64,000 bases of DNA from Streptomyces tateyamensis (GTDB taxonomy: Bacteria; Actinomycetota; Actinomycetes; Streptomycetales; Streptomycetaceae): positions 62,001-126,000 of the forward strand of contig NZ_PYBW01000005.1 of NCBI RefSeq assembly GCF_003205575.1, written 5' to 3'. Shown piece after piece: positions 1 to 7,537 of this stretch. The notes under the pieces were generated by a model. The model was not told the origin of the DNA and ran no database searches. It saw only the letters and a program-made list of their open reading frames with translations. A program made the translations under genes and the position numbers. How positions within the stretch are numbered: position 1 is the first letter of the stretch; every line of letters begins with the position of its first letter.

Positions 1-300
1 GCATGATCTCTCCTCGTTGATCGAGCCCTGCTCGACCTGCTCGTTCTGCCCGACCCGGCGTCGAACGAGATCAACGTTAGGGATGCCGACTGAGACGCTG
101 AATGGCCGATGATCCACCATGGATGTCCGAGCGTCTACGCGCCCTGGACGGCCGGCCATGTCAGCCACTGTCCGTTCTGCCCCGCTACTACCCTGGACTA
201 GACCAATTCCAGCGACTATGGTGCTTCGAGGGCCCCCGGTCGGCCGGCCCGCGAGAACCAGGGCCGGCCAACGCACAACCAGCTGCCCCAGGAGCGCGCA
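1..300. other. Left edge, no supported gene
   Basis: Open frames here look like GC-rich shadows and carry no recognisable motif. The only structure seen is an 8-base inverted repeat, CGTTGATC at 15-22 and GATCAACG at 69-76, with a long loop. It could be part of a terminator or regulatory region of a gene left of the window. Confidence 0.4.
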
Positions 301-603
301 ATGGCTCTTGCTGTTCCCCCCACCTCGGCCGACTCCGACGCGGACCACCGCACCGTTCACCGCCCCGTCCCGCCCCCGCGCTCCTGCCGCGCCGGCGACC
401 TGGGCCTGCCGCTCTGGCTGGTCACCATGCCGACCAGGCTCACCACCGGGGCGCACGGCACCCAGACCTTCGCCGTCCGCGCCCTCACCATCCCGGACGC
501 CATCGCCACGGCCACCGCCCTCGCGCACAGCCATCAGGCCGCCACGCGCCGTCGGGGCGCCGAGATCGACCCCCTGGGCGCTTGCGCTGCGCCGTTCCAC
601 TGA
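301..603 (+). CDS. Small hypothetical protein
   Basis: This encodes 100 residues of unknown function. The ATG is preceded by an AGGAG motif about six bases upstream, which supports the start. The central part (about residues 33-75) has an even mix of hydrophobic and polar residues, including the segment LPLWLVTMPTR, and reads as a small folded soluble domain rather than a shadow frame. The C-terminus is basic and short. No signal peptide or membrane segment is visible. It is followed by a stretch with the tail of a broken VOC gene, so the neighbourhood is accessory and eroding. No function can be assigned. Confidence 0.55.
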   Translation: MALAVPPTSADSDADHRTVHRPVPPPRSCRAGDLGLPLWLVTMPTRLTTGAHGTQTFAVRALTIPDAIATATALAHSHQAATRRRGAEIDPLGACAAPFH

Positions 604-653
604 GTAGCGGGTGATCGAGCACGGTGCGCGGGTTCCGGCCGGCCGTGCCCTGA

Positions 654-797
654 GGTAGGCGCGCGTACCGCGGCCGCCGGACGCTGCCCCGCGACACCCC
701 GTACCGAATGCGGGAGTTCGCACTGGTGGACCACAGCGGGAACGTGCTGCGGCGAGGCATCCTGCTCGCTCGCCGCGCATGCGGATCCCCAATGTGA
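654..797 (+). pseudogene. VOC / bleomycin-resistance-like protein, C-terminal fragment
   Basis: This frame encodes the segment DTPYRMREFALVDHSGN followed by VLRRG, which closely resembles the last strand of glyoxalase/bleomycin-resistance (VOC) proteins, where a metal-ligand Glu lies in the MREF segment. An in-frame stop at 651-653 removes everything upstream, and no start codon or N-terminal VOC module is visible in the preceding 300 bases. I infer a relic of a detoxification or resistance gene. The match rests on motif recognition only. Confidence 0.45.
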
Positions 798-881
798 CCG
801 ACATTAGAGCAGCGCGCTACCCCTGCGCCGCCAATCCCCTCGATCCAGTGAAGATGCGCATGCCAGGAATGCCGTTCGGGC

Positions 882-1304
882 ATGCTGGGCCTCGTGACCA
901 AGACTCAGACCGCGCCGGCGCAGCCCGTCGGCAGCACGCTCCCCGCACCAGCGGACCAGCGCGCCTTCGCCGCACCACCACGCATCGTCAACGACCTTGC
1001 CCGCGACCTGGCCGGCGCCGCCGCGGCCGCCCGCGCGATGCAGCCCGGCGCGGGCGATGTCACTGTCTCCGCCTACACCGCCGTGGTCTGCACCGGCGCC
1101 ACCGTCCGGGACGCCCTGCTGGAGGCCGCCCGCTGGTGCCACGAGGCGCCCGCCGCCGAGGTGCACGCCAGCAGCCTGGCCCGGGTCCCGGGGCACCGCG
1201 AAGACCTCTGGGAGTACACCGTCACCCTCACCGTCTCCTTCCCCGACGAAACCGGCGTCCCCACCGGCCAGTCCCACCACAGCTCCCGCCTCCGCCCGGC
1301 CTGA
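882..1304 (+). CDS. Hypothetical protein
   Basis: This encodes 140 residues of unknown function. Residues about 30-50 are Ala-rich and probably helical; the second half (VTVSAYTAVVCTGATVRDALLEAARW, then LWEYTVTLTVSF) alternates strand-like and helix-like segments and looks like a small alpha/beta domain. No signal peptide or transmembrane segment is seen. ATG at 882 is used; GTG at 894 is an alternative and neither has a strong ribosome-binding site. The neighbours are gene fragments, so context gives no clue to the role. Confidence 0.5.
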   Translation: MLGLVTKTQTAPAQPVGSTLPAPADQRAFAAPPRIVNDLARDLAGAAAAARAMQPGAGDVTVSAYTAVVCTGATVRDALLEAARWCHEAPAAEVHASSLARVPGHREDLWEYTVTLTVSFPDETGVPTGQSHHSSRLRPA

Positions 1305-1687
1305 GCGACTGGCATATGCAGAAACGGTTCAGCAGCCGCCTCGGCTGCCGACCGGACCGCCCCGGTCGCCTCGCGTTCGACGCCCGGCAGGCCCAGCAGC
1401 ACCTCGTCGCCCCGGACACAACTCGCAGCCGTGAAAACCGAGTCGAGTTCACACCCTGCCGACAAGGCCCCGCGACAGGATCCGCCCCGCCCCAGCCCCC
1501 ACCACGCGACCTGACCGACTGCATCACCCAGCCCCCTGACCGACTCGACGCCGACCGCCCCGAGCCCCTCGCGGAGCTCCCTCCCGGCCCACCGTCCGGG
1601 CCGCGTCCATACCGTCGGACACGTCCGGGTTGTCGCCGAATCAGCTCCCCGCCGTGCGCATCAGGGCGCGGGCTGCGGTCACCTGCC
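1305..1687. other. Non-coding stretch
   Basis: No coding frame here has recognisable motifs; the open frames are proline- and arginine-rich shadows. It may be degraded sequence related to the transposase-like fragment that follows. Confidence 0.35.
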
Positions 1688-1843
1688 CTGGCGGTGAAGT
1701 TCAACGCCCTGCTCACCAACCGCCAGATCTTCCACAGCACCCTGGACATCGCCCAGGTGGTGCGCGAGGACCCCGGCCGGCCCATCACCGTCACTCCCCT
1801 GGACTGGCGCCGCCGCCTCGTCGGCCAGGGCCGGCCTGTGTGA
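1688..1843 (+). pseudogene. Possible Tn3-family transposase C-terminal fragment
   Basis: The segment VKFNALLTNRQIFHSTLDIA followed by QVVRE and then GRPITVTPLDW resembles the conserved C-terminal region of Tn3-family transposases, where an LLxNxxIFHxTLDI-like helix precedes a segment of the type LxxEGxxIxPxDLAxISPY. The usual SPY continuation is lost after DW, and nothing upstream resembles the catalytic DDE core. If correct, this is a relic of a large transposon and explains the surrounding gene fragments. The region is short, so the assignment is tentative. Confidence 0.35.
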
Positions 1844-1904
1844 TGTCGCCGTTGCCGCGCTGACCGCGTCTGGCACCGGTTTCGTGGCGGTGGACGCCTC
1901 CCGG

Positions 1905-2708
1905 TCAGCCGGCTACGTGGGCTGTGTTGTCGACCCACTGCTGAGCGAGGTCGGTGTCGCCGTCGACGCTGACCCCGGCGGCGACGCGGTCGGTGAGAGG
2001 AAGTCGGCGGGTCAAGATCAACAGCAGCGAGCGCGCCGGGCCGGTCACCGTGACATCGGCCTGCTGGGTCCCGGGCTTCCACACCGCCCCGTCAGGCCGC
2101 CGTTCGACGAACCAGGCGCCCGCATTCTCAAAGGTGTCGGTGGCCAGCCACTGCAAGGTCTGCCCCGTGCCCCGGATGGCGTGGGCGGACTCGGAGCGCT
2201 GCATCTCCCACGTGGGGGAGGTGAGCATCGCAAGGTGGTGGCTGATGAGCGCGGCTGCGACGTCAGCGTCGATATCGGCCGGTCGGCCCGCCGCGTCGGC
2301 TGCGTCGAAGCCGTGGACGACCGCCTCGTTGAGCATGCTGGACAACCAGAACCGCGTCCCGGGCCGCCCGTCGGCCGCAGGGTTGAAGACCGGTGCGTCG
2401 AGCGCCTCGTCCGAGCACGCGCTCACGACCCGCTGCGCGGACTCCGACAGCCATGCCTGCCACTGGCGAGGGTCGGTGGGGGACACGGCAAACTCCGTCG
2501 GCAACTGCGTGGGGTCGGTGATGCGCCGTTCGATGATCTCCGCGACCCAGTGCTGGGTTTGGCCCACGTGCGTGACCAGGTCGCAGACGGTCCACTTCGG
2601 GGCTGTCGGCACGGCCGCGTCAGGACCGGCCTCAGCGGCTGATTCCGCCAGACGCCGGGTGTGTTCGACAAGCGCTAGCCGGGCCTGCTCTGCGTTCAGC
2701 TCGGTCAT
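1905..2708 (-). CDS. Maleylpyruvate isomerase-family mycothiol-dependent enzyme
   Basis: This encodes 267 residues of the MDMPI/DinB-like metalloenzyme superfamily, which uses mycothiol as cofactor or co-substrate in actinobacteria. The N-terminal four-helix bundle carries the W-x(3)-DL-x(2)-H-x-G motif (KWTVCDLVTHVG, His47), and a second probable metal site lies in NEAVVHGFDA. The C-terminal domain (about 180-267) matches the small alpha/beta domain that follows in this family. ATG at 2708 is chosen because GGAAAGG lies just upstream; the longer open frame adds unconserved sequence. The substrate is unknown. It stands alone, so roles in thiol-dependent detoxification remain inference. Confidence 0.75.
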   Translation of the reverse strand: MTELNAEQARLALVEHTRRLAESAAEAGPDAAVPTAPKWTVCDLVTHVGQTQHWVAEIIERRITDPTQLPTEFAVSPTDPRQWQAWLSESAQRVVSACSDEALDAPVFNPAADGRPGTRFWLSSMLNEAVVHGFDAADAAGRPADIDADVAAALISHHLAMLTSPTWEMQRSESAHAIRGTGQTLQWLATDTFENAGAWFVERRPDGAVWKPGTQQADVTVTGPARSLLLILTRRLPLTDRVAAGVSVDGDTDLAQQWVDNTAHVAG

Positions 2709-3135
2709 GGACTGCCCTTTCCGGAGGTCATGGTGCTGTGTGTGACACGCCGTGTCGGGCAAACTCATCGGCGGCCAGCAGATCGGGATGCCAGGCCGCT
2801 CGCGGATCGCTTCCTGGCCCGTCATCCGTCGGTCGGATCCTCGAAGAGTTGGACTCGGCGCGCGGGTCCGAGGGGAGAGGCGATTGCCTCGTCCTGTCGG
2901 CCCACTCAGTATGGAGCGAGGGACCGACAACCCATCAGATCGGTTGCGCTGGCGACTCGAACACGGTCACGGACGTAACTGCGGTGCCGTGGACACGCCC
3001 CCCGCGGCATCGCCCACTCGCCGACGCCGACCACCCGCGGCCGCCGTCGCGGAGCTGATGGTTGCCCTGACGCATTGACGTCCGACGCCGCTTGGGTGCC
3101 GCGCGCCCTGAACCGCGAACCGTCGGGACGGACCC
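2709..3135. other. Intergenic region
   Basis: No frame in this 427-bp stretch has a recognisable motif or a supported start. It separates the 5' end of the MDMPI gene from the 3' end of the next minus-strand gene and should contain the MDMPI promoter. No clear operator was seen. Confidence 0.35.
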
Positions 3136-3495
3136 TCACCGCGGCGGGCTCGTGATGTAGTTCGTGACTCCCATCGAGCCGGCGGTCAGCGGGCAGCCCT
3201 GGTTGGTACACGGCCCGGCGGCCTGCCAGCCCGTCTCGAAGAAGTGCACCTCGTGGCAGTACAGGCCGAAGCACGGCCGGGTGGTACTGGACGCCGTGGC
3301 GGCTGCCGCGGACGGCGTCGCCGGATGCGTGTGGGTCAGCCAGTTCTTGAACTCGTCGAAGGTGTGGAAACCGAAGAAGCCGGCGACTGCCAGGGCGGTG
3401 CCGATCCCCAGGTAGCCGAGCCTTGAGACTGCGTCGCCGCCTACCCCCCCGGAGCACCACCCTCGCCCACCACCGGACGACGGTGTTGGCAGCAC
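3136..3495 (-). CDS. Small membrane-anchored hypothetical protein
   Basis: About 119 residues of unknown function. A single hydrophobic segment, LGYLGIGTALAVAGFFGF, lies near the N-terminus, followed by a Thr/Ala-rich linker and a Cys-containing tail with CFGLYCHE and CTNQGC. The four cysteines in the probable extracytoplasmic tail could form disulfides. The start is uncertain: no ATG exists after the upstream DUF397 stop, and GTG at 3495 is the best in-frame choice. It lies 73 bp downstream of the DUF397 genes on the same strand and may be co-transcribed with them. Confidence 0.5.
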   Translation of the reverse strand: MLPTPSSGGGRGWCSGGVGGDAVSRLGYLGIGTALAVAGFFGFHTFDEFKNWLTHTHPATPSAAAATASSTTRPCFGLYCHEVHFFETGWQAAGPCTNQGCPLTAGSMGVTNYITSPPR

Positions 3496-3568
3496 CCGCC
3501 GGCCCGCCTCTGCCCGGGTCGAACCGTCGGCCGCCCTGCGCCGCCGGCCGACCCGGGCCAACGCCCCG

Positions 3569-3778
3569 TCAGCCGACGCCGAGCCCGCCGGCCCGCACCT
3601 CGGCAACGAACGCCCGCCACGCCCCACATCCGAACGCCAGCATGCCGCCCTCGGCGTCCTTGGAGTCACGCACCGGGACCACACCCACCCGAGCAGCCTC
3701 GGACGGCGCCCACTCGATGCACTCTCCGCCAGTCTGGCTGTAGGACGACTTCACCCACGCCACGTCAGCAACCGTCAT
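3569..3778 (-). CDS. DUF397 protein (first copy)
   Basis: A 69-residue DUF397 protein. The diagnostic pattern is present: WVKSSYSQTGGECIEWAP, then VPVRDSKD, then LAFGCGAWRAFV. DUF397 proteins are Streptomyces accessory partners of XRE/DUF5753 regulators in whiJ- and abaA-type clusters that influence development and antibiotic production. The start at 3778 is supported by AAGGGA upstream. It follows the other DUF397 copy by 31 bp and is about 65 percent identical to it by eye, indicating tandem duplication. No DNA-binding motif of its own is seen. Confidence 0.85.
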   Translation of the reverse strand: MTVADVAWVKSSYSQTGGECIEWAPSEAARVGVVPVRDSKDAEGGMLAFGCGAWRAFVAEVRAGGLGVG

Positions 3779-3809
3779 CACTCTTATCCCTTCGAACGGT
3801 GGCGACCCG

Positions 3810-4022
3810 TCAGTTGGTGCCGAACTCTCCCGCCTGCACCCCGGCGACGAACGCCTGCCACGCCCCACGTCCGAACGCCAGCGCGCCACCCTCGGGGTCC
3901 GTGGAATCCCGCACCGGGACCACACCCAGCCGAGCGGCCTCGGACGGCGCCCACTCGACGCAGGCTCCGCCGCTCTGGCTGTACGACGACTTCACCCACA
4001 CCACGCCGGTGACCTCTATCAT
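3810..4022 (-). CDS. DUF397 protein (second copy)
   Basis: A 70-residue DUF397 protein with WVKSSYSQSGGACVEWAP, VPVRDSTD and LAFGRGAWQAFV. Its ATG overlaps the stop of the upstream XRE regulator (ATGA), so the two are translationally coupled, the standard arrangement in whiJ-like cassettes. It probably modulates or titrates the partner regulator, as proposed for related systems; that role is known from the family, not visible here. It is paired with a close paralogue immediately downstream. Confidence 0.87.
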   Translation of the reverse strand: MIEVTGVVWVKSSYSQSGGACVEWAPSEAARLGVVPVRDSTDPEGGALAFGRGAWQAFVAGVQAGEFGTN

Positions 4023-4765
4023 TCGTATCCCCTTCGGACAGTGCGGATCACCCTGAGCGAAGCCACGGTTGAGAGCGACTCCACCGGAAGCTGATCGTAG
4101 TCCCTCTCCCAGCCCGCGCATGTGGCTGGAGCCCGCTCCAGGTACCCGCGCGCGTGAGTCTCCGTATAGCCGACCAAACTGCGGTCCGGGAGATACAGCA
4201 AGAACACCGGGAAGACAAACGGATTCAGCTCACCAAGACTGAGCGGCGCGACCCGCATCGTGATGTTCGGTCGTGCGGACAGCTCCACCAGGTGGTCCAG
4301 CTGAGGACCCATCACCTCCGGGCCGCCGACCACCCGGGTAATGCAGGTCTCGTCCATCACGGTGTAGATGAGCGGTGGCTTCCGTCGCTCCAGCACCCGC
4401 TGCTGCCGCGCCGCCAGGAAGGCAACTCGTTCGTCCGCCTGGTCCTGCGTGATGCTGCCTCGTCGAACGGCCGCCGCTGCCAGGGCAGCGGCATACTCCG
4501 GAGTCTGAAACAGGCCGGGGATCACGCCCGTCTCGAACGACCGCAGCTTGCGGCACTTGGCCTCGCAGTCGGCGAACTCCTCGAAGCCCTCCAGCAGGGC
4601 CGTGTTCTTGATCCGCCGGTACAGCTCGACGAAGGTCCCACCCGTCTCGAACACTTCATCGGCTTTTACCGCGAATTTCGGTGTTGGTAGGCGGTTCACT
4701 CGTTCGATGAAAGAGATGGCGGTGTCCGAGTAACCCATCCGCCGGCCGAGTTCGACCTGGGACAC
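4019..4765 (-). CDS. XRE-family regulator with DUF5753, displaced N-terminus
   Basis: The main frame encodes 248 residues of an XRE helix-turn-helix regulator with a DUF5753 C-terminal domain, the WhiJ-type DNA-binding partner of DUF397 proteins. Residues 1-40 (SQVELGRRMGYSDTAISFIE) are the second half of the helix-turn-helix. The rest matches DUF5753, with GLFQTPEYAAAL and VMDETCITRVVG. The frame opens at a GTG inside the helix-turn-helix, which cannot be the native start: the missing first helix lies just upstream in another frame (4766-4854). A single missing G near 4763 would restore about 278 residues, the usual family length. The stop overlaps the DUF397 start. Confidence 0.8.
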   Translation of the reverse strand: MSQVELGRRMGYSDTAISFIERVNRLPTPKFAVKADEVFETGGTFVELYRRIKNTALLEGFEEFADCEAKCRKLRSFETGVIPGLFQTPEYAAALAAAAVRRGSITQDQADERVAFLAARQQRVLERRKPPLIYTVMDETCITRVVGGPEVMGPQLDHLVELSARPNITMRVAPLSLGELNPFVFPVFLLYLPDRSLVGYTETHARGYLERAPATCAGWERDYDQLPVESLSTVASLRVIRTVRRGYE

Positions 4766-4854
4766 CCACGCGCCCGCCGCAGCCTGCGGAGTTCCGTCGC
4801 GAACCGGACTGACGGAGATGACGTGACGTCAGTCTCGTAAGCTTCCAAGACCAT
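4766..4854 (-). pseudogene. Out-of-frame N-terminus of the XRE regulator
   Basis: From ATG at 4854 the sequence encodes MVLEAYETDVTSSPSV then RFATELRRLRRARG, the typical N-terminus and first helix of an XRE/DUF5753 regulator. It runs out of frame at a GGGTGTCCC stretch where relatives have a Trp codon (TGG) before SQVELG. With one base added, the length from 4854 to 4019 is exactly a multiple of three. This is either a real frameshift or a sequencing error in a G run. Confidence 0.65.
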
Positions 4855-4956
4855 TCCTGGATTTTACCCGCCGGTCCATTGCGGGTGAAAGCCCTAGCTT
4901 TCAGCCATCTCCGAGCCAATCCTGGTAACCGATCGACTACGGAGAGGAGTGCACCC

Positions 4957-5229
4957 ATGGCACCGCGGACCAATCCGCCCAACACCCCGCATTCACCCCA
5001 AGTAGGCGAAGTCGTCGCCGACTTGGGACACGAGGGACGTCAGGGGGTCTATATGGGCCGACTGCGCGGCCGCGCCTACCTGCGCCCGCTCGGCGGCGGG
5101 ATCGAGTGGGACACCGACCCTCGCAACCTCGAACAGCTCTCCGACCCCGCGCAATTGGTGCAGGTCAGCACCCGCAGCAGGCCTCGCTCCCCCGAACGCG
5201 TCCGCCTCCCGGGGCCTGCCCCGGCTTGA
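4957..5229 (+). CDS. Small hypothetical protein of the XRE/DUF397 locus
   Basis: A 90-residue protein starting at an ATG preceded by GGAGAGGAG. The conserved-looking core is VGEVVADLGHEGRQGVYMGR then LRPLGGGIEWDTDPRNLEQL, a small beta-rich domain; the C-terminus is basic and Pro-rich. Proteins of this kind are commonly found divergent from XRE/DUF5753 genes in Streptomyces. It is transcribed away from the regulator, with about 100 bp between start codons that probably hold both promoters. Function unknown. Confidence 0.75.
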   Translation: MAPRTNPPNTPHSPQVGEVVADLGHEGRQGVYMGRLRGRAYLRPLGGGIEWDTDPRNLEQLSDPAQLVQVSTRSRPRSPERVRLPGPAPA

Positions 5230-5261
5230 TCCGTACCCTCATCAGCCCAGGAAAGACCGAA

Positions 5262-5456
5262 GTGAACCCCTACGGCAGCTTGCCGTTCCCCGACCCCGTG
5301 CCCGACTGCACCGAGTGCGCGACCTTCCGCCGCCGGCTCGCCGAGGTCAGCCTCGACGACTCCGCCGCTGCCGACGTGCGCGTGCTGTGGCGCCGGCACG
5401 CTGCGGAGCGGCACGGCCAGCAGTTCTCGATCCTTCAACACCCGCCTCAGCAATAG
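5262..5456 (+). CDS. Small hypothetical protein
   Basis: A 64-residue protein from a GTG start with AGGAAAG upstream, 32 bp after the preceding gene and so probably in the same operon. The sequence contains a CTEC pair followed by FRRRLAEV and a charged helix ending RRHAAERHGQQ. The CxxC could bind metal but there is no second pair. Short proteins of this type accompany XRE/DUF397 cassettes; no function is known to me. Confidence 0.6.
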   Translation: MNPYGSLPFPDPVPDCTECATFRRRLAEVSLDDSAAADVRVLWRRHAAERHGQQFSILQHPPQQ

Positions 5457-5464
5457 GCTTCCGA

Positions 5465-5692
5465 ATGCCCAGCCCCGCCAGCACCACACCGCCCCGGCTC
5501 CCGTGCTTCCCTCCCCCGCACTGCGACCGCTGCCACACCGTCCCCCTGCTCCCGGTCCGCATCGGCGCCCTCCCCACCCTCACCGGCCCCGCCCTCCCCC
5601 TCTGGGCCTGCCTACCCTGCGCCCCAACACTGCGAGTCCTGCTGGGGTCGCCGCCGGGGCTCGAACGGCCAGATCCCCGTGGCCGGCCATAG
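5465..5692 (+). CDS. Small putative zinc-binding protein
   Basis: A 75-residue protein starting at ATG 5465, 8 bp after the previous stop. It has two Cys pairs, CDRC (about residues 22-25) and CLPC (about 51-54), spaced as in a simple zinc ribbon, in a Pro/Leu-rich context. It closes a three-gene run of tiny proteins transcribed away from the XRE regulator. Metal binding is inferred from the Cys spacing only. Confidence 0.5.
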   Translation: MPSPASTTPPRLPCFPPPHCDRCHTVPLLPVRIGALPTLTGPALPLWACLPCAPTLRVLLGSPPGLERPDPRGRP

Positions 5693-5857
5693 GACCCAGC
5701 ACGTGTCCCTGCCCTGCTCAGCCCCGCCCAAGGGCTCGCCCACCGCTTGCGCTGGTCACACCGGCCACGCCGGCAGCGAGCCTGCGTAGTGCGCCCGTGT
5801 CATCACTCCAGGCAGCCCGCCGCCCATCCGCCAAGCTCAGGATCTCCGCCTTGAGTA

Positions 5858-6040
5858 CTACTGGCTTGTCAGACCCGCGCGCCATCGTCGAGCGGCTTCC
5901 GGCTGGTCCTCACGCGCGTGAGGAGCCGTCTCGACGAGATGCAGGAGACTCCAGGCCACGCCGAAGCATTCGTCGTGGCCGAAGCACTGCGCCAAGGCAT
6001 GGCCCTCTTCGTCGGTCACGGGACGCTCAATGAGATCCAA
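5858..6040 (-). CDS. Small hypothetical protein, possibly N-terminally truncated
   Basis: The minus-strand frame reads LIERPVTDEEGHALAQCFGH then DECFGVAWSLLHLVETAP, a sequence with strong protein character. The first usable start is TTG at 6040 (CTG one codon upstream). The frame stays open with plausible sequence (DEVLADAVERAGALL) to an in-frame TGA near 6104, with no ATG or GTG. It is either a short protein with a weak start or a decayed gene that has lost its N-terminus. The opposite strand carries a longer frame (5918-6130) that looks like its shadow. Confidence 0.4.
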   Translation of the reverse strand: MDLIERPVTDEEGHALAQCFGHDECFGVAWSLLHLVETAPHAREDQPEAARRWRAGLTSQ

Positions 6041-6314
6041 CAGAGCTCCCGCGCGTTCAACGGCATCCGCAAGAACCTCGTCCGGCTCACCGTCTTCGAC
6101 TGTTCAACGCCGCTGCGTTTGGCGTGGTGAGCGGGATGCAAGTCCGTTTGGTGCTGTGCCTGCGTTGTCGGACGTGCTCACGAGCACCGGCGGTCTGTGC
6201 CGGGTGCGCCGCAGATTCGGCTGACGCCCAGGGGGCTCGCTCAGCGACCGTGCAGGTCGACAGGAACGAGCACGTTCAGCCGAAGACTCAGGCCCGCAGT
6301 CTCTTGTCAGAATT
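6041..6314. other. Intergenic region with a short palindrome
   Basis: No convincing gene. A GTGCTC/GAGCAC inverted repeat with a 2-base spacer lies at 6174-6187. The region carries upstream signals for the membrane-protein gene that starts at 6339. Confidence 0.35.
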
Positions 6315-6331
6315 GGTTTGCGATGCAAACC
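6315..6331. promoter_or_regulatory. 17-bp operator-like inverted repeat
   Basis: GGTTTGC and GCAAACC form a perfect 7-base inverted repeat with a 3-base spacer, ending 7 bases before the ATG at 6339. Its position at the head of a two-gene operon whose second gene is a winged-helix regulator suggests autoregulation. The gene start has no clear Shine-Dalgarno, so the transcript may be leaderless and the repeat would overlap the promoter. Confidence 0.55.
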
Positions 6332-6338
6332 TAACTGC

Positions 6339-7094
6339 ATGACAGATGCATCGGTGCCATCACCCAGCTCCCCCCGCGAGGTGCTCTCCAGCCTCGGCGA
6401 GCTGACCCGCCGTGTCCGTTCCGCCCAGCGCGGTACCTGGTTCCCGCTGCTGCTGTTCGGGGTGCTCACCCTCGGCGGGATCCTGGTGGACCGGCTCACC
6501 TTCACCCTCCAGACGGTCACCTGCTCCCCCGCCCCCGGATCGGCCGACATCGCCCCCGCGAGCTGCACCCTCGCCAGGCAGGGGTCACCGGTGTACTGGA
6601 CGCTCGGGGTCGCCCTGGCCTACGGCGCGACCGCGTACTTCTACGTACGCCAAGCCCGCAGCCGTGGGGTCGGCAGCCCGGTCCGACCGTACGTCATCGC
6701 CGGCGCCGCCCTCCTCGCCTTGGTGGCCGCGACCACGTTCTGGGCCACCCGGCACGGGGTGCCGGCGCCCAGGACCCCGATCGACTTCTTGGGTCTGCAC
6801 CTCGACCCCGCCAGTGAGTTCACACAATTCCTCGAACGGTTCACCGGAGAAGCCGCGACCATCGGGCTGCCGCTGCTGGTGCTCGCCTGGGCGGAGCGCA
6901 ACCGCGCGCTGCTGTCCTTCGCGTTGGCCTACCTGCTCGTGGAGCTCGCCCCGATCTCCACCGGCTGGGCGGGAATCTCCGCCACCTCACCCTGGTCGGG
7001 CCTGCCCCGGCTCGCCCTCCCCGCCGGGTTCCTGCTGCTCGGGGCGCTCGGGTTCGCCCTGGCCCAGCGGGCCCGTCAGCGTGACGCGTCATGA
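6339..7094 (+). CDS. Polytopic membrane protein
   Basis: A 251-residue integral membrane protein with about five hydrophobic segments: WFPLLLFGVLTLGGILVD, the YWTLGVALAYGATAYFYV region, a segment near VIAGAALLALVAATTF, one near IGLPLLVLAWAERN and one near ALPAGFLLLGALGFALA. A cytoplasmic N-terminus and a large first outer loop containing two cysteines are likely. ATG at 6339 follows an inverted repeat and lacks an obvious Shine-Dalgarno. Its stop overlaps the start of the winged-helix regulator, a conserved-looking pair in which the regulator probably controls the membrane protein. Function unknown. Confidence 0.75.
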   Translation: MTDASVPSPSSPREVLSSLGELTRRVRSAQRGTWFPLLLFGVLTLGGILVDRLTFTLQTVTCSPAPGSADIAPASCTLARQGSPVYWTLGVALAYGATAYFYVRQARSRGVGSPVRPYVIAGAALLALVAATTFWATRHGVPAPRTPIDFLGLHLDPASEFTQFLERFTGEAATIGLPLLVLAWAERNRALLSFALAYLLVELAPISTGWAGISATSPWSGLPRLALPAGFLLLGALGFALAQRARQRDAS

Positions 7095-7429
7095 CCACCG
7101 AACCTGATCAGCACCCCGTCAACTCCCTGGACGACGTGGTCCACCAACGCGTCCGTCTGGGCATCCTTACCGTCGCCCGCCAGGCCCGCCGGGTCGAGTT
7201 CGGTTTCCTGCGCACCACCCTCGGCCTGACCGCCGGCAACCTCAGCCAGCACCTGACGGTCCTGGAGAAGGCCGGTCTGGTCCACATTGAGAAGGGCTAC
7301 GAGGGCAAGCGCGCCCGCACTTGGCTCTCCCTCACCCCGGCCGGGGACCGCGCGCTGAGGGATGAGGTGGCCCAGCTGAAGCGGCTCATCGAGCAGATCG
7401 AGCAGGGGGGCTGGCCAGTGGCAACCTGA
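7091..7429 (+). CDS. Winged-helix transcriptional regulator
   Basis: A 112-residue MarR/ArsR-like winged-helix regulator. Residues about 20-90 give the fold: helix RVRLGILTVARQA, a recognition helix in GLTAGNLSQHLTVLEKAGLV, and a wing in EKGYEGKRARTWLSLTPAG, ending in a dimerisation helix. It starts inside the stop of the upstream membrane-protein gene (ATGA), so the two are coupled. The 17-bp inverted repeat upstream of the operon is the likely target. The inducing signal is unknown. Confidence 0.85.
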   Translation: MTTEPDQHPVNSLDDVVHQRVRLGILTVARQARRVEFGFLRTTLGLTAGNLSQHLTVLEKAGLVHIEKGYEGKRARTWLSLTPAGDRALRDEVAQLKRLIEQIEQGGWPVAT

Positions 7430-7537
7430 GTCCTCGTCATACCCAACGCACCGTCCCGTGCTGCGGGCGTGCTCATCGACGGGACCGCCCGGTTGCGCTC
7501 GCGCCACGCAAGATGACCAACCGTCGGTCCTCGGAAA

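Noticed and set aside
5918..6130. A 70-residue plus-strand gene
   Set aside because: It lies antisense to a frame with better protein character (5858-6040) and has no ribosome-binding site; judged the shadow, though with limited confidence.
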